Assembly: GCF_000769655.1 (NCBI RefSeq)
Contig: NZ_CP008887.1
Span: 434,001 to 498,000 of the forward strand
Source of the DNA: Thermococcus eurythermalis
GTDB taxonomy: Archaea > Methanobacteriota_B > Thermococci > Thermococcales > Thermococcaceae
Direction of reading: 5' to 3'
Length of the DNA stretch: 64,000 bases
The notes beneath the pieces are model-generated. The model ran no database searches and had not been told where the DNA came from. It was given only the letters and a program-made list of their open reading frames with translations. Positions 1 to 8,790 of the stretch are shown here, piece by piece. Within the stretch, counting starts at the first letter, position 1. Each line of letters starts with the position of its first letter. The position numbers and the translations under genes were made by a program.

Positions 1-1
1 T

Positions 2-265
2 TCCGCTTTAAAAGGAAGTCCTTTAATAGCAGCTGTGATATCTGCCCTTGTCTTAATGGTTTACCTATTGTTGATTCGGAGGAGTATTCATTATAAAAAA
101 CGGAAGTTATGGCTCTTGTGGGGTCTCTACAGAAACATGACCCGGAATATTGACAAAGAAGAGGGCAAAAGGATCGTGGCTCTTTTTATTTCTCGTGAAA
201 AGAATCTTGAGCATAGGCGAGTTTTAGAGAAATATTCTCAGATTCTCATTGATGGTGAAGTGTAA
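2..265 (+). CDS. C-terminal part of a membrane protein, cut by the window start
   Basis: The reading frame is open from base 2 to the TAA at 263-265, so this is the 3' end of a gene that begins outside the window. The visible 87 residues hold one hydrophobic segment (about residues 7-25, rich in Ala, Val and Leu) followed by a very basic stretch (RRSIHYKKRK) and a soluble helical tail of about 45 residues. The basic residues after the membrane span suggest that the tail lies in the cytoplasm. I do not recognise the family. A GTG at 35 could act as a start, but the frame continues upstream of it without a stop and no ribosome site precedes it, so a partial gene is more likely. Confidence 0.5.
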   Translation, partial: SALKGSPLIAAVISALVLMVYLLLIRRSIHYKKRKLWLLWGLYRNMTRNIDKEEGKRIVALFISREKNLEHRRVLEKYSQILIDGEV

Positions 266-361
266 TGAGTGCATGTGGAATAACTCTAGTGTAGAATAAG
301 TGTTGTGTATAAGTGTCATCAACTGAGAAGCATATTCGTAGATTAATCCGGGGGTAGGAAA

Positions 362-871
362 ATGAAGTGGTGGGTACTGATATTATTGACAGTCTTGGCT
401 TTGGGATGTATTTCCCCCACCTATTCCAAAGGGGATATGGTCCCCTACTGGCACTCTATCAAGTCCTTCTCCGCCGAAGAGACAATAAAAATCGGCAATC
501 AGACGTTTGAGAGCTACGTAAACTTTACAAAGCCCGACGAAATCTCCCGGGCCGACTACATAAACGGCTCCCTAATTCAGAAGGTTGTTATCAAAAACGG
601 GATTGAGAAAATTGTAACCTCCAACGGGACTTTTACGCTCAACGCCACCATATATGACGTCAACGCCCTCGACCCATTCGCAGCAATACTCAACAACCTT
701 GACTCCTTCAATGTTACGATGGGAGGTAACACTCTCATCTTGAAGCCGAAAAAGCCCGGCATGCCCGCTTACGAAGTTGAACTCAACGGAAAACTTCCAA
801 AGAAAATTACAATAAAGCAGGACGGTTTGGTTGTTGTCGTTGAGTATCGGAAGATTACGACTAAGGCCTAA
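362..871 (+). CDS. Predicted lipoprotein, possibly LolA-like beta fold
   Basis: A 169-residue secreted protein. The N-terminus is a typical lipoprotein signal: a short basic start, a hydrophobic core, then a lipobox LALGC with Cys16 as the expected lipidated residue. The mature part alternates short strands and turns and carries many N-x-S/T sequons, as is usual for archaeal surface proteins. The pattern of an asparagine/glycine-rich strand pair around residues 75-95 recalls LolA/LppX-like lipid-binding proteins, but this is a weak resemblance. The ATG at 362 is preceded by GGGGGTAGG, a good ribosome site. It stands alone between the partial gene upstream and the transporter downstream. Confidence 0.7.
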   Translation: MKWWVLILLTVLALGCISPTYSKGDMVPYWHSIKSFSAEETIKIGNQTFESYVNFTKPDEISRADYINGSLIQKVVIKNGIEKIVTSNGTFTLNATIYDVNALDPFAAILNNLDSFNVTMGGNTLILKPKKPGMPAYEVELNGKLPKKITIKQDGLVVVVEYRKITTKA

Positions 872-1040
872 TTCCGTCCAGCGATTGGCCGTAATGGTAC
901 GTTGGTTAGTTTGATTTCGTCCTTTCATTTCCTCAGCCCTATTTTTGACCCAAAATCTCGTGTGGTACTTTTGCAGGGGGTAATCCTTAAATATGAGTTC
1001 CCCTTCATAAGTAACACACTGCCTGCTTGGGGGTCTGAGC

Positions 1041-2237
1041 TTGGGCTCGAAGGGAGGGCCGGGCTACCGGGCACTGCTGAGAAGCGGCAACATTAAGGCC
1101 TTACTCCCTGCTTACTCTCTAAACATTTTCGCTGTGTCTTACCTCATCGGCTACTACCTGAACATAACACTCGCCTCCATCGGCGGCCCGGCGCTCGTGG
1201 GCCTCTTCGCGACAATCAGCAACGTCTTAGCGGGCTTTCTGCCGATTGTTGCCGGCGCTTTCGCCGATTCACACGGGAGGAGGTATATGATTGTTGTATC
1301 TGCGGTTTTTGAGGTGCTGGCGTTACTTTCTCTCGCCCTTGTGGCCGGTTCCGGAGGTAAGTTAATCGTTCTACCGGCAGTAATGCTCAGCGCCTCTTTT
1401 ACATCCTCCTCCCCAGCGTTGTTCTCCCTCATGGGCGAGTCCGTGCCGGGAGATAGCATGGGAAAGGCCATGTCGCTCCTCTTCATCGCGAGCAGTGCCT
1501 CCGGAATTCTGAGCTATCCCACCTTCGGTTATCTTGCTGGGAGGATTGATGACTCCCGTCTTTTTGTCCTTTCGGCCCTTCTGGTGCTCGTCTCCATCCA
1601 TCTCTACCTTCGCGTTTCTGAAACCGCCGGAAGAAGAGCCGGCAGACCCTTTGAGAGGTTTAAGGAAGCCCTTAAGGGAGTAACCCTTCTTAAAGAGCCT
1701 CCCTTAAAGCTTTTCATGGTTTGCATCTGCTTTGAGCTGTTCGTCAGCTCGATAGCCTCGCCCTTCGTTCCGGTGTTCCTTCAGAAAGTTTACTCGCTCA
1801 GCGTTTCCCAGATTTCCTGGCTGTACTCCGCCATAGGCTTTGCAACCCTTGTGGGTGCGTTTATAGCCGGCTACGTTGTGGACAGAATTGGCAGTCTAAA
1901 CTCCCTAATACTGAAGGACTCTCTTTCGGTGCCCCTGCTAATTCTCTTCGCACTCGCCCCGTTCTCTGGCGCTTTCCTGTTCTTGGCGGTTCTCGCCTTC
2001 ATCGAGCAACTCAACGTCGCTTCCAACAGATACGTGGTCGAGAACACGACACCTGAGCATAGGGGCCTTATTCTTGGCTTTAAGTCATCGCTGGCAAAGC
2101 TCTCCGCGGTTCCGGGACCGGTTGTGGGAACCCTTCTCTGGGGCATCGGTCCGGGGGTGACCTTTATAGTGCCGGCACTGCTAACGCCAATCGGAATCGG
2201 GCTTCTCTTCATGCTTAGGTCTGCTACGATTAGTTGA
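1041..2237 (+). CDS. Major facilitator superfamily transporter
   Basis: A 398-residue integral membrane protein with about twelve hydrophobic segments and a central hydrophilic loop (about residues 190-215), the usual layout of MFS carriers. Residues 76-81 (D-S-H-G-R-R) match MFS motif A between helices 2 and 3. The substrate cannot be read from the sequence; drug or sugar efflux are the common roles of such single MFS genes in Thermococcales. The start is a TTG at 1041, chosen because the first helix follows after about 20 residues and no ATG in frame lies in a better place; GGGGTCTGAG upstream is a moderate ribosome site. The start is therefore less certain than the function class. Confidence 0.85.
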   Translation: MGSKGGPGYRALLRSGNIKALLPAYSLNIFAVSYLIGYYLNITLASIGGPALVGLFATISNVLAGFLPIVAGAFADSHGRRYMIVVSAVFEVLALLSLALVAGSGGKLIVLPAVMLSASFTSSSPALFSLMGESVPGDSMGKAMSLLFIASSASGILSYPTFGYLAGRIDDSRLFVLSALLVLVSIHLYLRVSETAGRRAGRPFERFKEALKGVTLLKEPPLKLFMVCICFELFVSSIASPFVPVFLQKVYSLSVSQISWLYSAIGFATLVGAFIAGYVVDRIGSLNSLILKDSLSVPLLILFALAPFSGAFLFLAVLAFIEQLNVASNRYVVENTTPEHRGLILGFKSSLAKLSAVPGPVVGTLLWGIGPGVTFIVPALLTPIGIGLLFMLRSATIS

Positions 2238-2300
2238 TAGCCCGACTCTTGTTGAGTTTTAGACCCTTTTCCGACACCTTTTTAACTTCCAGGGGAAACA

Positions 2301-2319
2301 CACCCCTTTAAAAGGGGTG
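2301..2319. repeat. Perfect inverted repeat covering the mtaD ribosome site
   Basis: CACCCCTTT-A-AAAGGGGTG is a perfect 9-1-9 inverted repeat just upstream of the deaminase ATG at 2326. The right arm contains the GGGGTG part of the ribosome binding site. In DNA it could be an operator; in RNA it is too tightly spaced to fold fully but could still mask the ribosome site. Confidence 0.6.
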
Positions 2320-2325
2320 GTGATC

Positions 2326-3600
2326 ATGGGCATTCTCATCAAAAACGGCCGCGTTATCTACGGGGAGGGCTTTGAGGTCGTTGAGGCCGACGTTCTCATC
2401 GAAGAAAACCGCATCGTTAAGGTGGCCAAAAACATTACCGAGGCCGCGGATATCGTCATAGACGCAAAAGGAAAGGTCGTCTCTCCGGGCTTCATAAACC
2501 TCCACACCCACTCCCCGATGGGCCTCTTCCGCGGCCTTGCCGACGACCTTCCGCTGATGGACTGGCTCCAGAACCACATCTGGCCGAGGGAAGCGAAGCT
2601 GACAAGGGATTACACCAAGGTCGGTGCCTATCTCGGTGCCTTGGAGATGATAAAGACGGGCACGACTACGTTCCTCGACATGTACTTCTTCATGGACGCG
2701 GTTGCCGAGGTCGTCGAGGAGTCCGGGCTCAGGGGCTACCTCTCATACGGAATGATAGACCTCGGAGACCCTGGGAAGACTGAAAAGGAGGTAAAAGAGG
2801 CTCTCCGCACGATGGAGTTCATAGATAAGCTCGGCTCGGAGAGAGTTCACTTCGTCTTCGGGCCCCACGCGCCCTACACTTGCTCCATAGCCCTGCTCAA
2901 GGAAGTCAGGAAGCTGGCGAACGAGCATGGGAAGCTGATAACGATCCACGTCAGCGAGACGATGGCGGAGATGGGCCAGATAAGCGAGCGCTACGGCAAG
3001 AGCCCCGTTGTCCTGCTCGATGAAATCGGCTTCTTCGGGAGCGACGTCATAATAGCCCATGGGGTCTGGCTCGACAGCAGGGACATACAGATACTCGCGA
3101 GGCACGGCGTTACTGTTGCCCACAACCCCGGCAGCAACATGAAGCTCGCCAGCGGCGTGATGCCCCTCCAGAGGCTCATCAACGCCGGTATAAACGTCGG
3201 CCTCGGCACAGACGGCGCCGCCAGCAACAACAACCTCGACATGGTGGAGGAGATGAAGCTGGCCGCCCTGCTCCACAAAGTCCACAACCTCGACCCGACC
3301 GTCGCCGATGCAAAGACTGTCTTCAAGATGGCCACCCTCAACGGCGCGAGGGCGCTCCGCCTCAACGCCGGCGTGATAAAGCCGGACTACCTGGCGGACG
3401 TGGTCATCTTCGACTTCAACAAGCCCCACCTGAGGCCGATAAACGACGTCGTGAGCCACATTGTCTATTCGGCAAACGGCAACGACGTCGAGACGACGAT
3501 AGTGGACGGAAAAATCCTCATGCTCGACCGCGAGGTTCTCACGCTGGACGAAGAGAAAATCCTCGATGAGGCCGAAAAAACTATAGAAAAGCTGGCTTAG
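2326..3600 (+). CDS. mtaD: 5-methylthioadenosine/S-adenosylhomocysteine deaminase
   Basis: A 424-residue metal-dependent amidohydrolase of the MtaD/TrzA (chlorohydrolase-like) family, expected to deaminate methylthioadenosine and S-adenosylhomocysteine to the inosine forms in purine and methionine salvage. The metal ligands are visible: H60 and H62 (HTH after strand 1), H208, and D296 in GTDGA; E211 and H245 are at the expected catalytic positions. The TIM-barrel core is flanked by the usual small beta domain (residues 1-55 and the C-terminus). The ATG at 2326 is preferred over the in-frame GTGs at 2317 and 2320 because GGGGTGGTGATC is then a correctly spaced ribosome site. Related proteins are often labelled N-ethylammeline chlorohydrolase. 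Confidence 0.9.
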   Translation: MGILIKNGRVIYGEGFEVVEADVLIEENRIVKVAKNITEAADIVIDAKGKVVSPGFINLHTHSPMGLFRGLADDLPLMDWLQNHIWPREAKLTRDYTKVGAYLGALEMIKTGTTTFLDMYFFMDAVAEVVEESGLRGYLSYGMIDLGDPGKTEKEVKEALRTMEFIDKLGSERVHFVFGPHAPYTCSIALLKEVRKLANEHGKLITIHVSETMAEMGQISERYGKSPVVLLDEIGFFGSDVIIAHGVWLDSRDIQILARHGVTVAHNPGSNMKLASGVMPLQRLINAGINVGLGTDGAASNNNLDMVEEMKLAALLHKVHNLDPTVADAKTVFKMATLNGARALRLNAGVIKPDYLADVVIFDFNKPHLRPINDVVSHIVYSANGNDVETTIVDGKILMLDREVLTLDEEKILDEAEKTIEKLA

Positions 3601-3771
3601 CTCGACAGTTGGTTACAGAAGGACTACTTTTGAGTCCTCTTTCCCTCATATATCTTTCTATGCCGTTAGGTCTCAAATATTTCGGGTGTTAGAGGGTGGC
3701 GGAAAGGTTTTAATGCTTGAGGGAAATTTAACCTTGGGTAGATGTGTGTAAGCTACAGCCGGTGAGCGGTA

Positions 3772-4743
3772 ATGATAGAGTTTGTTTTTGGCGTGGCGCT
3801 TCTCGTGTCGTACGTCCTGCTCTTCTACAACTATCACCTGACTGGGCGGAAGGCGCTTTTTTACTACGCCCTGGCCTGGGTCAGTCTCTCCGTGCCCTTC
3901 TTCGTCCCGCGGGAGTCAGTATATATGACTGGCCTCGCCGTTTTTGCGTTCCTTATCTGGCTGGGGAACATAAAGGCCTCGGATGAGCTTCTGTGCTCCA
4001 TTAAATATTCCAGGGAGCTGAGGTACTTTTCCGTTGTTCCCATAGCCGGGTTGCTTTTCCTGTTTCCCAAGCATCTCTTAGCTTCGCTTGCGGTTCTCTC
4101 GATTAGTGTAATGTTTGCCGGAACGTACTTAATTCTAACCGGAAACAGCGATTTTAAGCTTATGGGCTCCCTTGAAGTTCTCTTTGGGGTCGTCTCGTTT
4201 TTTAGGGGCTACTACTTTTCTAACCTCCCCCTAAGTCTGGTTGAGGCTGTTTTGGCCTTTGTTCTCGCCTACGTTTCCATAAAGGCCTTCCTCGATAGTT
4301 CGTTCATCGGCGAGTTTGGGGAGATGAGGGATGTAAAGACCAAGCTGAAACCGGGCGTGGTCATGCTTAATCCGGTTCCAGAGGATATCCTCGAGGGTGC
4401 CTTGGTGTTTTCGCGGAAGAAGAATGAGGCTCCCAACTGGTTCTGGATAACCACGGTGTCCAGCGAGGGAATCGCCCCCACCAACCTTCCCAAAATGCTC
4501 GATATTGCCGTTAAATTCATGAAGATGGCCAGCGAGCACGGAAAACACCCCGTCATAGTTATCGACGGTCTTGAGTATTTGACCCTGCAGAACGGATTTC
4601 CTGCTGTTACCAAATTCCTGGCAACGCTGAGGGACTACGCCCTTCTCCATAACGCGACCGTCATTATCTCCGGAGACGATTCTTTCCTTGATGAAAGGGA
4701 GCGGGCAATACTCCGCAAGCTCCTTGACTGGTCGGCTGAATAG
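3772..4743 (+). CDS. Membrane protein with C-terminal DUF835 domain
   Basis: A 323-residue protein with about six to seven hydrophobic segments in residues 1-165 and a soluble C-terminal domain (about 190-320). The soluble part matches the DUF835 pattern seen in Thermococcales and methanogens: a strand with LNPVPE, a W-x-W-x-T strand, and a VIVIDGLEYL strand followed by a segment ending in HNATVIISGDD. DUF835 has a Rossmann-like arrangement and is often attached to sensor or membrane modules; its function is unknown. The ATG at 3772 has GGTGAG six bases upstream. A TATA-like box lies near 3705-3715. It stands alone on its own promoter. Confidence 0.8.
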   Translation: MIEFVFGVALLVSYVLLFYNYHLTGRKALFYYALAWVSLSVPFFVPRESVYMTGLAVFAFLIWLGNIKASDELLCSIKYSRELRYFSVVPIAGLLFLFPKHLLASLAVLSISVMFAGTYLILTGNSDFKLMGSLEVLFGVVSFFRGYYFSNLPLSLVEAVLAFVLAYVSIKAFLDSSFIGEFGEMRDVKTKLKPGVVMLNPVPEDILEGALVFSRKKNEAPNWFWITTVSSEGIAPTNLPKMLDIAVKFMKMASEHGKHPVIVIDGLEYLTLQNGFPAVTKFLATLRDYALLHNATVIISGDDSFLDERERAILRKLLDWSAE

Positions 4744-4775
4744 GCTCCTCCGGTGAACTGAGTGGGGGTGAGTCC

Positions 4776-5324
4776 ATGGTTCACTTTGAGATTGTCCGCG
4801 GGGACATAACCCGATTTCCGGCAGAGGCCATAGTCAACGCCGCCAACAGATACCTTGAGCACGGCGGCGGTGTTGCTTATGCAATAGCAAAAGCGGCCGT
4901 GGGAGACGTCAGAGAGTACATCAGGATAAGCAAGGAGGCCATGCAGGAGCAGGTTGGGAAGGATTACGTTGAACACGGCGAGGTTGTGGTCACGCCCGCC
5001 ATGAGGCTCGAAAAGGACGGAATCAAGTACGTCATCCACACGGTTGGCCCCTACTGCGGCGGCGTCTGGGACGGGGACAAAAAGGAGAAGCTCAGGAAGG
5101 CAATTCTCGGCGCGCTGAGGAAGGCTGACGAGCTGGGCGTTAAAACTATAGCCTTTCCCGCTATAAGCGCCGGCATCTACGGCTGTCCGCTTGAAGAGGT
5201 CGTGAAGACCTTTAAGGAGGTTGTGGAGAAGTTCTCAAAGGAAGCGAAGAGCGTGGAGAAGGTTTATCTGGTGCTGTACTCTGAAGAGAGCTATCGGAAA
5301 GCGCTGGAAGTTCTCAACGGGTGA
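4776..5324 (+). CDS. Macro domain protein, probable ADP-ribose hydrolase
   Basis: A 182-residue single macro domain. Residues D10, N21-A-A-N24 and G30-G-G-V-A34 form the ADP-ribose pocket of the MacroD/AF1521 type, and the VIHTVGP and PAISAGIYGCP segments are the other conserved loops. Proteins of this class remove ADP-ribose from acidic residues or deacetylate O-acetyl-ADP-ribose. The gene starts at an ATG with GGGGGTGAG before it and lies 43 bases upstream of the NAD(P)HX repair enzyme. The two may be co-transcribed, which would group two nicotinamide-nucleotide clean-up activities. Confidence 0.88.
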   Translation: MVHFEIVRGDITRFPAEAIVNAANRYLEHGGGVAYAIAKAAVGDVREYIRISKEAMQEQVGKDYVEHGEVVVTPAMRLEKDGIKYVIHTVGPYCGGVWDGDKKEKLRKAILGALRKADELGVKTIAFPAISAGIYGCPLEEVVKTFKEVVEKFSKEAKSVEKVYLVLYSEESYRKALEVLNG

Positions 5325-5367
5325 AGTTTTTATCGCCGGTTTCTAAATATTCTCTTGGGTGGTGCTC

Positions 5368-6810
5368 ATGCGCATCGAGGACGTTTACATCTGGGACATC
5401 AACGCCAAGTGGCTCGGGATTACCCCTTACCAGCTTATGGAGAACGCCGGTGCTGGAGTTGCACGGGTGATTGAGAAGCGCTTTGGAAAGGGCCTCAGGG
5501 TAGCAGTCTTCTCCGGAACCGGGAACAACGGCGGTGACGGCTTCGTTGCCGCGAGACACCTGAGCTTTGAGAACGAGGTTACCCTTTTCCTCGTCGGCGA
5601 TGAGGCCAAGATAAGAAGCGAGGAAGCCAGGCACAACTGGGAAATCCTGAAGGGCCTCGACTTCGTGAAAATCAAAGTGCTGAAGGACTCGGCCTACATA
5701 AAGTCTCTCGACCTGAGCGGCTACGACGTCATCGTTGACGCCCTCCTAGGGGCGGGCACAAAGGGCGAGCCGCGCGAGCCAATCCGCTCTGCTATTGAGA
5801 AAATCAACGAGTACGCCGGGAAGGCAAAGATAGTCAGCATCGACCTGCCGAGCGGCTATCCAAGCAACGTACTCGTTAAGGCAGACTTCGCGGTGACATT
5901 CCAGTGGGACAAGGAGGAGTACGGGGGTTTTGAGCGTGTTATAGTAACGATAGGCTACCCGAGGGAGCTCTACCACCTCGTCGGGCCCGGTGACGCGAAG
6001 TTCGCTCTGAGGAAGAAGGGAGAGCACAAGGGCCAGAACGGGAAGCTGCTCGTAATCGGCGGGAGCGAGGACTACTTCGGCGCGCCGTATCTCGCCTCCA
6101 AAGCGGCGGGCTACCTCGTGGACTTGGTCTACCTCACGATGCCGGAATACTCAGCAAAGCGCATAACAGACCCGGACGTTATCCTTAGGCCTGTTGAGGG
6201 AAGGAACTTCACAGAAGAGCACCTTGAGGACGTGCTGAAACTGGCGGAAAAAGCCGACGCCGTCGTCATTGGCCCGGGAATAGGCCTCGCGGAGGAGACA
6301 AAAAGGTTCGTGAGGGAGTTCGTAAGGCGCTGTGAAAAGCCGATGGTTATTGACGCCGACGCTCTCAAGGCGGTGGCTGAGGACTTGAGCGTTCTGGAAG
6401 GGAAGACCTTCGTCCTGACCCCGCACGCGGGAGAGTTCAAGGTTCTGTTCGGAGAGAAGCCAGAGGGTTCGCTCATGGAGAAGGCAAAGCTCGTGACGGA
6501 AAAGGCCGGTCAGGTTGACGGTGTCGTCCTCCTCAAGGGCGCCTACGACATCATAAGCGATGGAAAAACATGGAAATACAACAAGACAGGGAACAGGGGA
6601 ATGACTACCGGTGGAACGGGCGATGTTCTTGCCGGCCTCGTTGGTGCACTCCTCGCGCTCGGCAACGAACCGCTGAGGGCCGCTTCGGTCGGGGCATTCC
6701 TCAACGGCCTCGCCGGGGACATGGTAAAGGAAGAACTCGGCGAGAACTTTACCGCGCTGGAGCTGGCGAAGAGAGTGCCAAAGGCCGTTAAGTGGGTGAT
6801 GGAGTTCTGA
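5368..6810 (+). CDS. nnr: Bifunctional NAD(P)H-hydrate repair enzyme (epimerase and ADP-dependent dehydratase)
   Basis: A 480-residue fusion of a YjeF-N epimerase domain (about 1-210) and a ribokinase-like YjeF-C dehydratase domain (about 215-480). It repairs heat- or enzyme-damaged NADHX and NADPHX: the first domain interconverts the R and S forms, the second dehydrates the S form using ADP in archaea. Visible motifs are GTGNNGGDG with the following AARHL helix in the N domain, then KLLVIGGS, GPGIG, LTPHAGEF and the GGTGDVLAG nucleotide loop in the C domain. The ATG at 5368 is preferred to the GTG at 5359 because GGGTGGTGCTC then serves as ribosome site. Such repair is important at high temperature. 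Confidence 0.92.
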   Translation: MRIEDVYIWDINAKWLGITPYQLMENAGAGVARVIEKRFGKGLRVAVFSGTGNNGGDGFVAARHLSFENEVTLFLVGDEAKIRSEEARHNWEILKGLDFVKIKVLKDSAYIKSLDLSGYDVIVDALLGAGTKGEPREPIRSAIEKINEYAGKAKIVSIDLPSGYPSNVLVKADFAVTFQWDKEEYGGFERVIVTIGYPRELYHLVGPGDAKFALRKKGEHKGQNGKLLVIGGSEDYFGAPYLASKAAGYLVDLVYLTMPEYSAKRITDPDVILRPVEGRNFTEEHLEDVLKLAEKADAVVIGPGIGLAEETKRFVREFVRRCEKPMVIDADALKAVAEDLSVLEGKTFVLTPHAGEFKVLFGEKPEGSLMEKAKLVTEKAGQVDGVVLLKGAYDIISDGKTWKYNKTGNRGMTTGGTGDVLAGLVGALLALGNEPLRAASVGAFLNGLAGDMVKEELGENFTALELAKRVPKAVKWVMEF

Positions 6811-6879
6811 GGTGGCGTGGCGAAACCCGGAGGGTCTTTTCTTTTCTCAAGTTTATCTTTCTGGCTCTGGTTAGGGAAA

Positions 6880-7081
6880 TCCTGAAAAATCAAAGAGTCT
6901 CGTTTGTTTTCCTTCCAAGCTTCAAACGAGACGACCTGCGTGAACGAGAGCGTTGAAGTCTTTGGAAGGGCTTGTGAGATTTCTACGGAAATAATCAACG
7001 AAAACGGAGATGGTCATCCGGTTGAGTATATGATTATATCATCCTCCTGGTATTTGTTGCATCCCCGTGCAACTTTTTTTT
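6880..7081 (+). ncRNA. Candidate structured RNA ending in a hairpin terminator
   Basis: The gene-free stretch 6811-7319 holds nested complementarity. CAAAGA (6891-6896) can pair with TCTTTG (6959-6964) around two inner hairpins: GTCTCGTTTG/CAAACGAGAC (6897-6906 with 6923-6932) and AACG-AGAG-CGTT (6943-6954). The 16-base loop of the first contains CCTTCC, complementary to GGAAGG at 6964-6969. The stretch closes with the terminator hairpin at 7056-7081. A weak TATA-like AAGTTTATC lies at about 6849-6858. The region is less GC-rich than known stable archaeal RNAs, and a 10-bp repeat alone could occur by chance, so this is only a candidate. Confidence 0.3.
7056..7081 (+). terminator. Hairpin plus oligo-T terminator
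   Basis: GTTGCA (7056-7061), loop TCCCCG, TGCAAC (7068-7073) and a run of eight T residues. It resembles a bacterial intrinsic terminator; the T run alone is the usual archaeal stop signal. It ends any plus-strand transcript coming from nnr or from the candidate RNA upstream. Confidence 0.7.
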
Positions 7082-7150
7082 ACATTTTTCTTTTGAAAGC
7101 CTCGCCCTTCAGGGCGGGGAGGAGGTCAGCCGTACTCCGCTACGGTAATT
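7081..7150 (+). mobile_element. IS605-family right-end / omega-RNA-like element, copy A
   Basis: Bases 7081-7129 match 22925-22973 with only three differences. The core CCTCGCCC-TTCA-GGGCGGGG-AGG folds into a strong hairpin followed by AGGTCAG. From knowledge of IS200/IS605 elements, this hairpin plus GGAGGAGGTCAG is typical of the right end and of the omega-RNA scaffold that overlaps the 3' end of tnpB; the frame reads KASPFRAGRRS, like a TnpB tail. Directly after it a second hairpin, CCGTA-CTCCGC-TACGG (7130-7145), is seen. No tnpA or tnpB is present nearby, so this is a relic or a stand-alone RNA. Confidence 0.55.
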
Positions 7151-7319
7151 TCGCTCCTCTGGACGCTTCTTTTGTTCTGGATTGGGTTGAAAACGGGGAC
7201 CTGGGAGTTTCTGGCGGTTTCCCCTCCAGGGGACGGGTAGGGCCTTTTAACTACTGAACTCCGGAGTTGAAACGGCTTTTGATGGGAACTAAAAGAATAA
7301 TTAAAAACGGGGCGAAAGT

Positions 7320-8705
7320 TCAGCCCACCCCGCAGTAGCTCCAGACGGAGTAGCCGTAATAGCCGTTGGCCGGGTCGTGGGCAGGGGCCTCGAGGTACAC
7401 CCACCCGCTTGAGTCCACCCACTTGTCCACCCAGCCGCCGAGGTTGCCGGTGTACTCGTGGATGCACGCTCCCGCGAACTTCGGAACGTAGACCCACCTC
7501 CCGGCCTTGCTCGAGCCTAGGTTGATGTAGGTTATAAGCCCCGGCTTGTCCCCGTAGCCGTTCCTGACGAAGATGAGTTCATCGTTATCGTAGTAGACTA
7601 TGTCGGTGCTTCCACCGGCGAGGTGGTCGTGTATCCAGATGAGGTTCTTGAGCCTGTCCTTGTTGAGCCACTCCTCGTAGTCGCGGTAGAATATCGTCGG
7701 CTGGCCCTCGTAGGTGAGGATGAAGGCGTAGGCCGGGTACTTGTTCCAAATTATGTCCGTGTCGTGGTTTGCAACGAAGGTTACGGCCTTAAACGGGTCG
7801 CGGCTGACGACTGTGCCCCCGTTCTTGAGGGCCTCGACGAGTGCGGGAATGTTCTTGTTGTCAAAGGCCGCGTCCATCTTGTAGTAGAGCGGGAAGTCGA
7901 AGACTTTTGCATCGCTCGAGTAGGCCCAGTTGAGCAGTGCATCAACGTTTGTGTCCCAGTACTCCCCGACGGCCCAGCCTCCCCACCAGTCCAGCCAGTC
8001 CTTGACGACCCACGCTCCGTAGCCCTTGACGTAGTCGAAGCGCCATGCGTCAACGCCGATGCTCCTGAGGTAGGCGGCGTAGCTCTCGTTGCTCGCCCAG
8101 AGCCAGTACTGGTCCCAGCTCTTCTCGTGGGCTATGTCCGGGAACCCTCCAAAGGTGCCCTCGTCGCAGCACTTGACCTCGTTGGGGTGGAAGTCGAGGT
8201 AGTTGGCCGTGTACTTGCCGGAAGCGACCTTCGAGAAGTCCGTCCAGGTGTAGTCATTGACGAAGGGGTTCCACTCAAGGTCTCCTCCGGCGCGGTGGTT
8301 GATTACTATGTCTGCGATGACCTTGATGCCGTAGGCGTGGGCGGTGTTTATCATGTTCACGAGCTCCTGCTTGGAGCCAAAGCGCGTCTCTACCGTTCCC
8401 TTCTGGTCGTACTCACCGAGGTCAAAGAAGTCGTAGGGGTCGTAGCCCATCGAATAGGCGCCGCCCATGCCCTTGCTCGCCGGGGGAATCCATATTGCGG
8501 AGATTCCGGCATCGTACCACTCCGGTATCTTCTGCCGTATTGTGTCCCACCATATTCCTCCTGAAGGCACGTCCCAGTAGAACGCCTGCATTATGACGCC
8601 GCCCTCTTCGAGCTCCAGGTACTTGGCCGCCCCCGCGGGCTGGGCGTAGAGCCCCGCGAGGATAGAGACTACGAGCACAAAGACGAGGAGTTTCGCAGGC
8701 TTCAT
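7320..8705 (-). CDS. Secreted GH13 alpha-amylase
   Basis: A 461-residue precursor of the calcium-dependent extracellular alpha-amylase of Pyrococcus and Thermococcus. It hydrolyses internal alpha-1,4 bonds of starch. The signal peptide is residues 1-26 with cleavage expected after AGA, leaving [10 protein letters not shown] as the mature start, identical to the known family N-terminus. Catalytic residues sit in [10 protein letters not shown] (Asp nucleophile), AVGEYWD (Glu acid/base) and FVANHDTD (Asp); VINHRAG is the first conserved GH13 region. The paired cysteines in the CC-x-E-G-T-F segment are also typical. The ATG at 8705 is chosen because it begins the signal peptide; AAGGT just before it is a weak ribosome site. 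The gene has its own regulated promoter. Confidence 0.96.
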   Translation of the reverse strand: MKPAKLLVFVLVVSILAGLYAQPAGAAKYLELEEGGVIMQAFYWDVPSGGIWWDTIRQKIPEWYDAGISAIWIPPASKGMGGAYSMGYDPYDFFDLGEYDQKGTVETRFGSKQELVNMINTAHAYGIKVIADIVINHRAGGDLEWNPFVNDYTWTDFSKVASGKYTANYLDFHPNEVKCCDEGTFGGFPDIAHEKSWDQYWLWASNESYAAYLRSIGVDAWRFDYVKGYGAWVVKDWLDWWGGWAVGEYWDTNVDALLNWAYSSDAKVFDFPLYYKMDAAFDNKNIPALVEALKNGGTVVSRDPFKAVTFVANHDTDIIWNKYPAYAFILTYEGQPTIFYRDYEEWLNKDRLKNLIWIHDHLAGGSTDIVYYDNDELIFVRNGYGDKPGLITYINLGSSKAGRWVYVPKFAGACIHEYTGNLGGWVDKWVDSSGWVYLEAPAHDPANGYYGYSVWSYCGVG

Positions 8706-8751
8706 ACCTTCGCACCCCACTTATTTGAAGCCTCGTTTTAGGTCATCGGCC

Positions 8752-8790
8752 CAATATGTATCACCGATGGTGAGATATTTAAGCTTTTGC
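8752..8790 (-). promoter_or_regulatory. Amylase promoter with Tgr/TrmBL1 (TGM-like) site
   Basis: On the minus strand AAAAGCTTAAATATC (8774-8788) is a BRE/TATA element. Directly downstream, at 8759-8777, lies TATCACCGATGGTGAgaTA (plus-strand reading), which matches the Thermococcales glycolytic motif TATCAC-N5-GTGATA apart from an extra GA in the right arm. From published work on Tgr/TrmBL1, a site downstream of the TATA box represses, and repression is lifted by maltodextrins. This fits an amylase gene. Confidence 0.7.

Noticed and set aside
6904-7257. 117-codon ORF spanning the gap after nnr and omega-RNA-like copy A
   Set aside because: It crosses a terminator and a repeated noncoding element. 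Only the short KASPFRAGRRS part is of interest, as a possible TnpB tail.
7623-8564. 313-codon plus-strand ORF opposite the amylase
   Set aside because: It is the antisense of a highly conserved amylase; the composition (Val, Glu, Asp rich) is typical of shadow frames in GC-rich genes.
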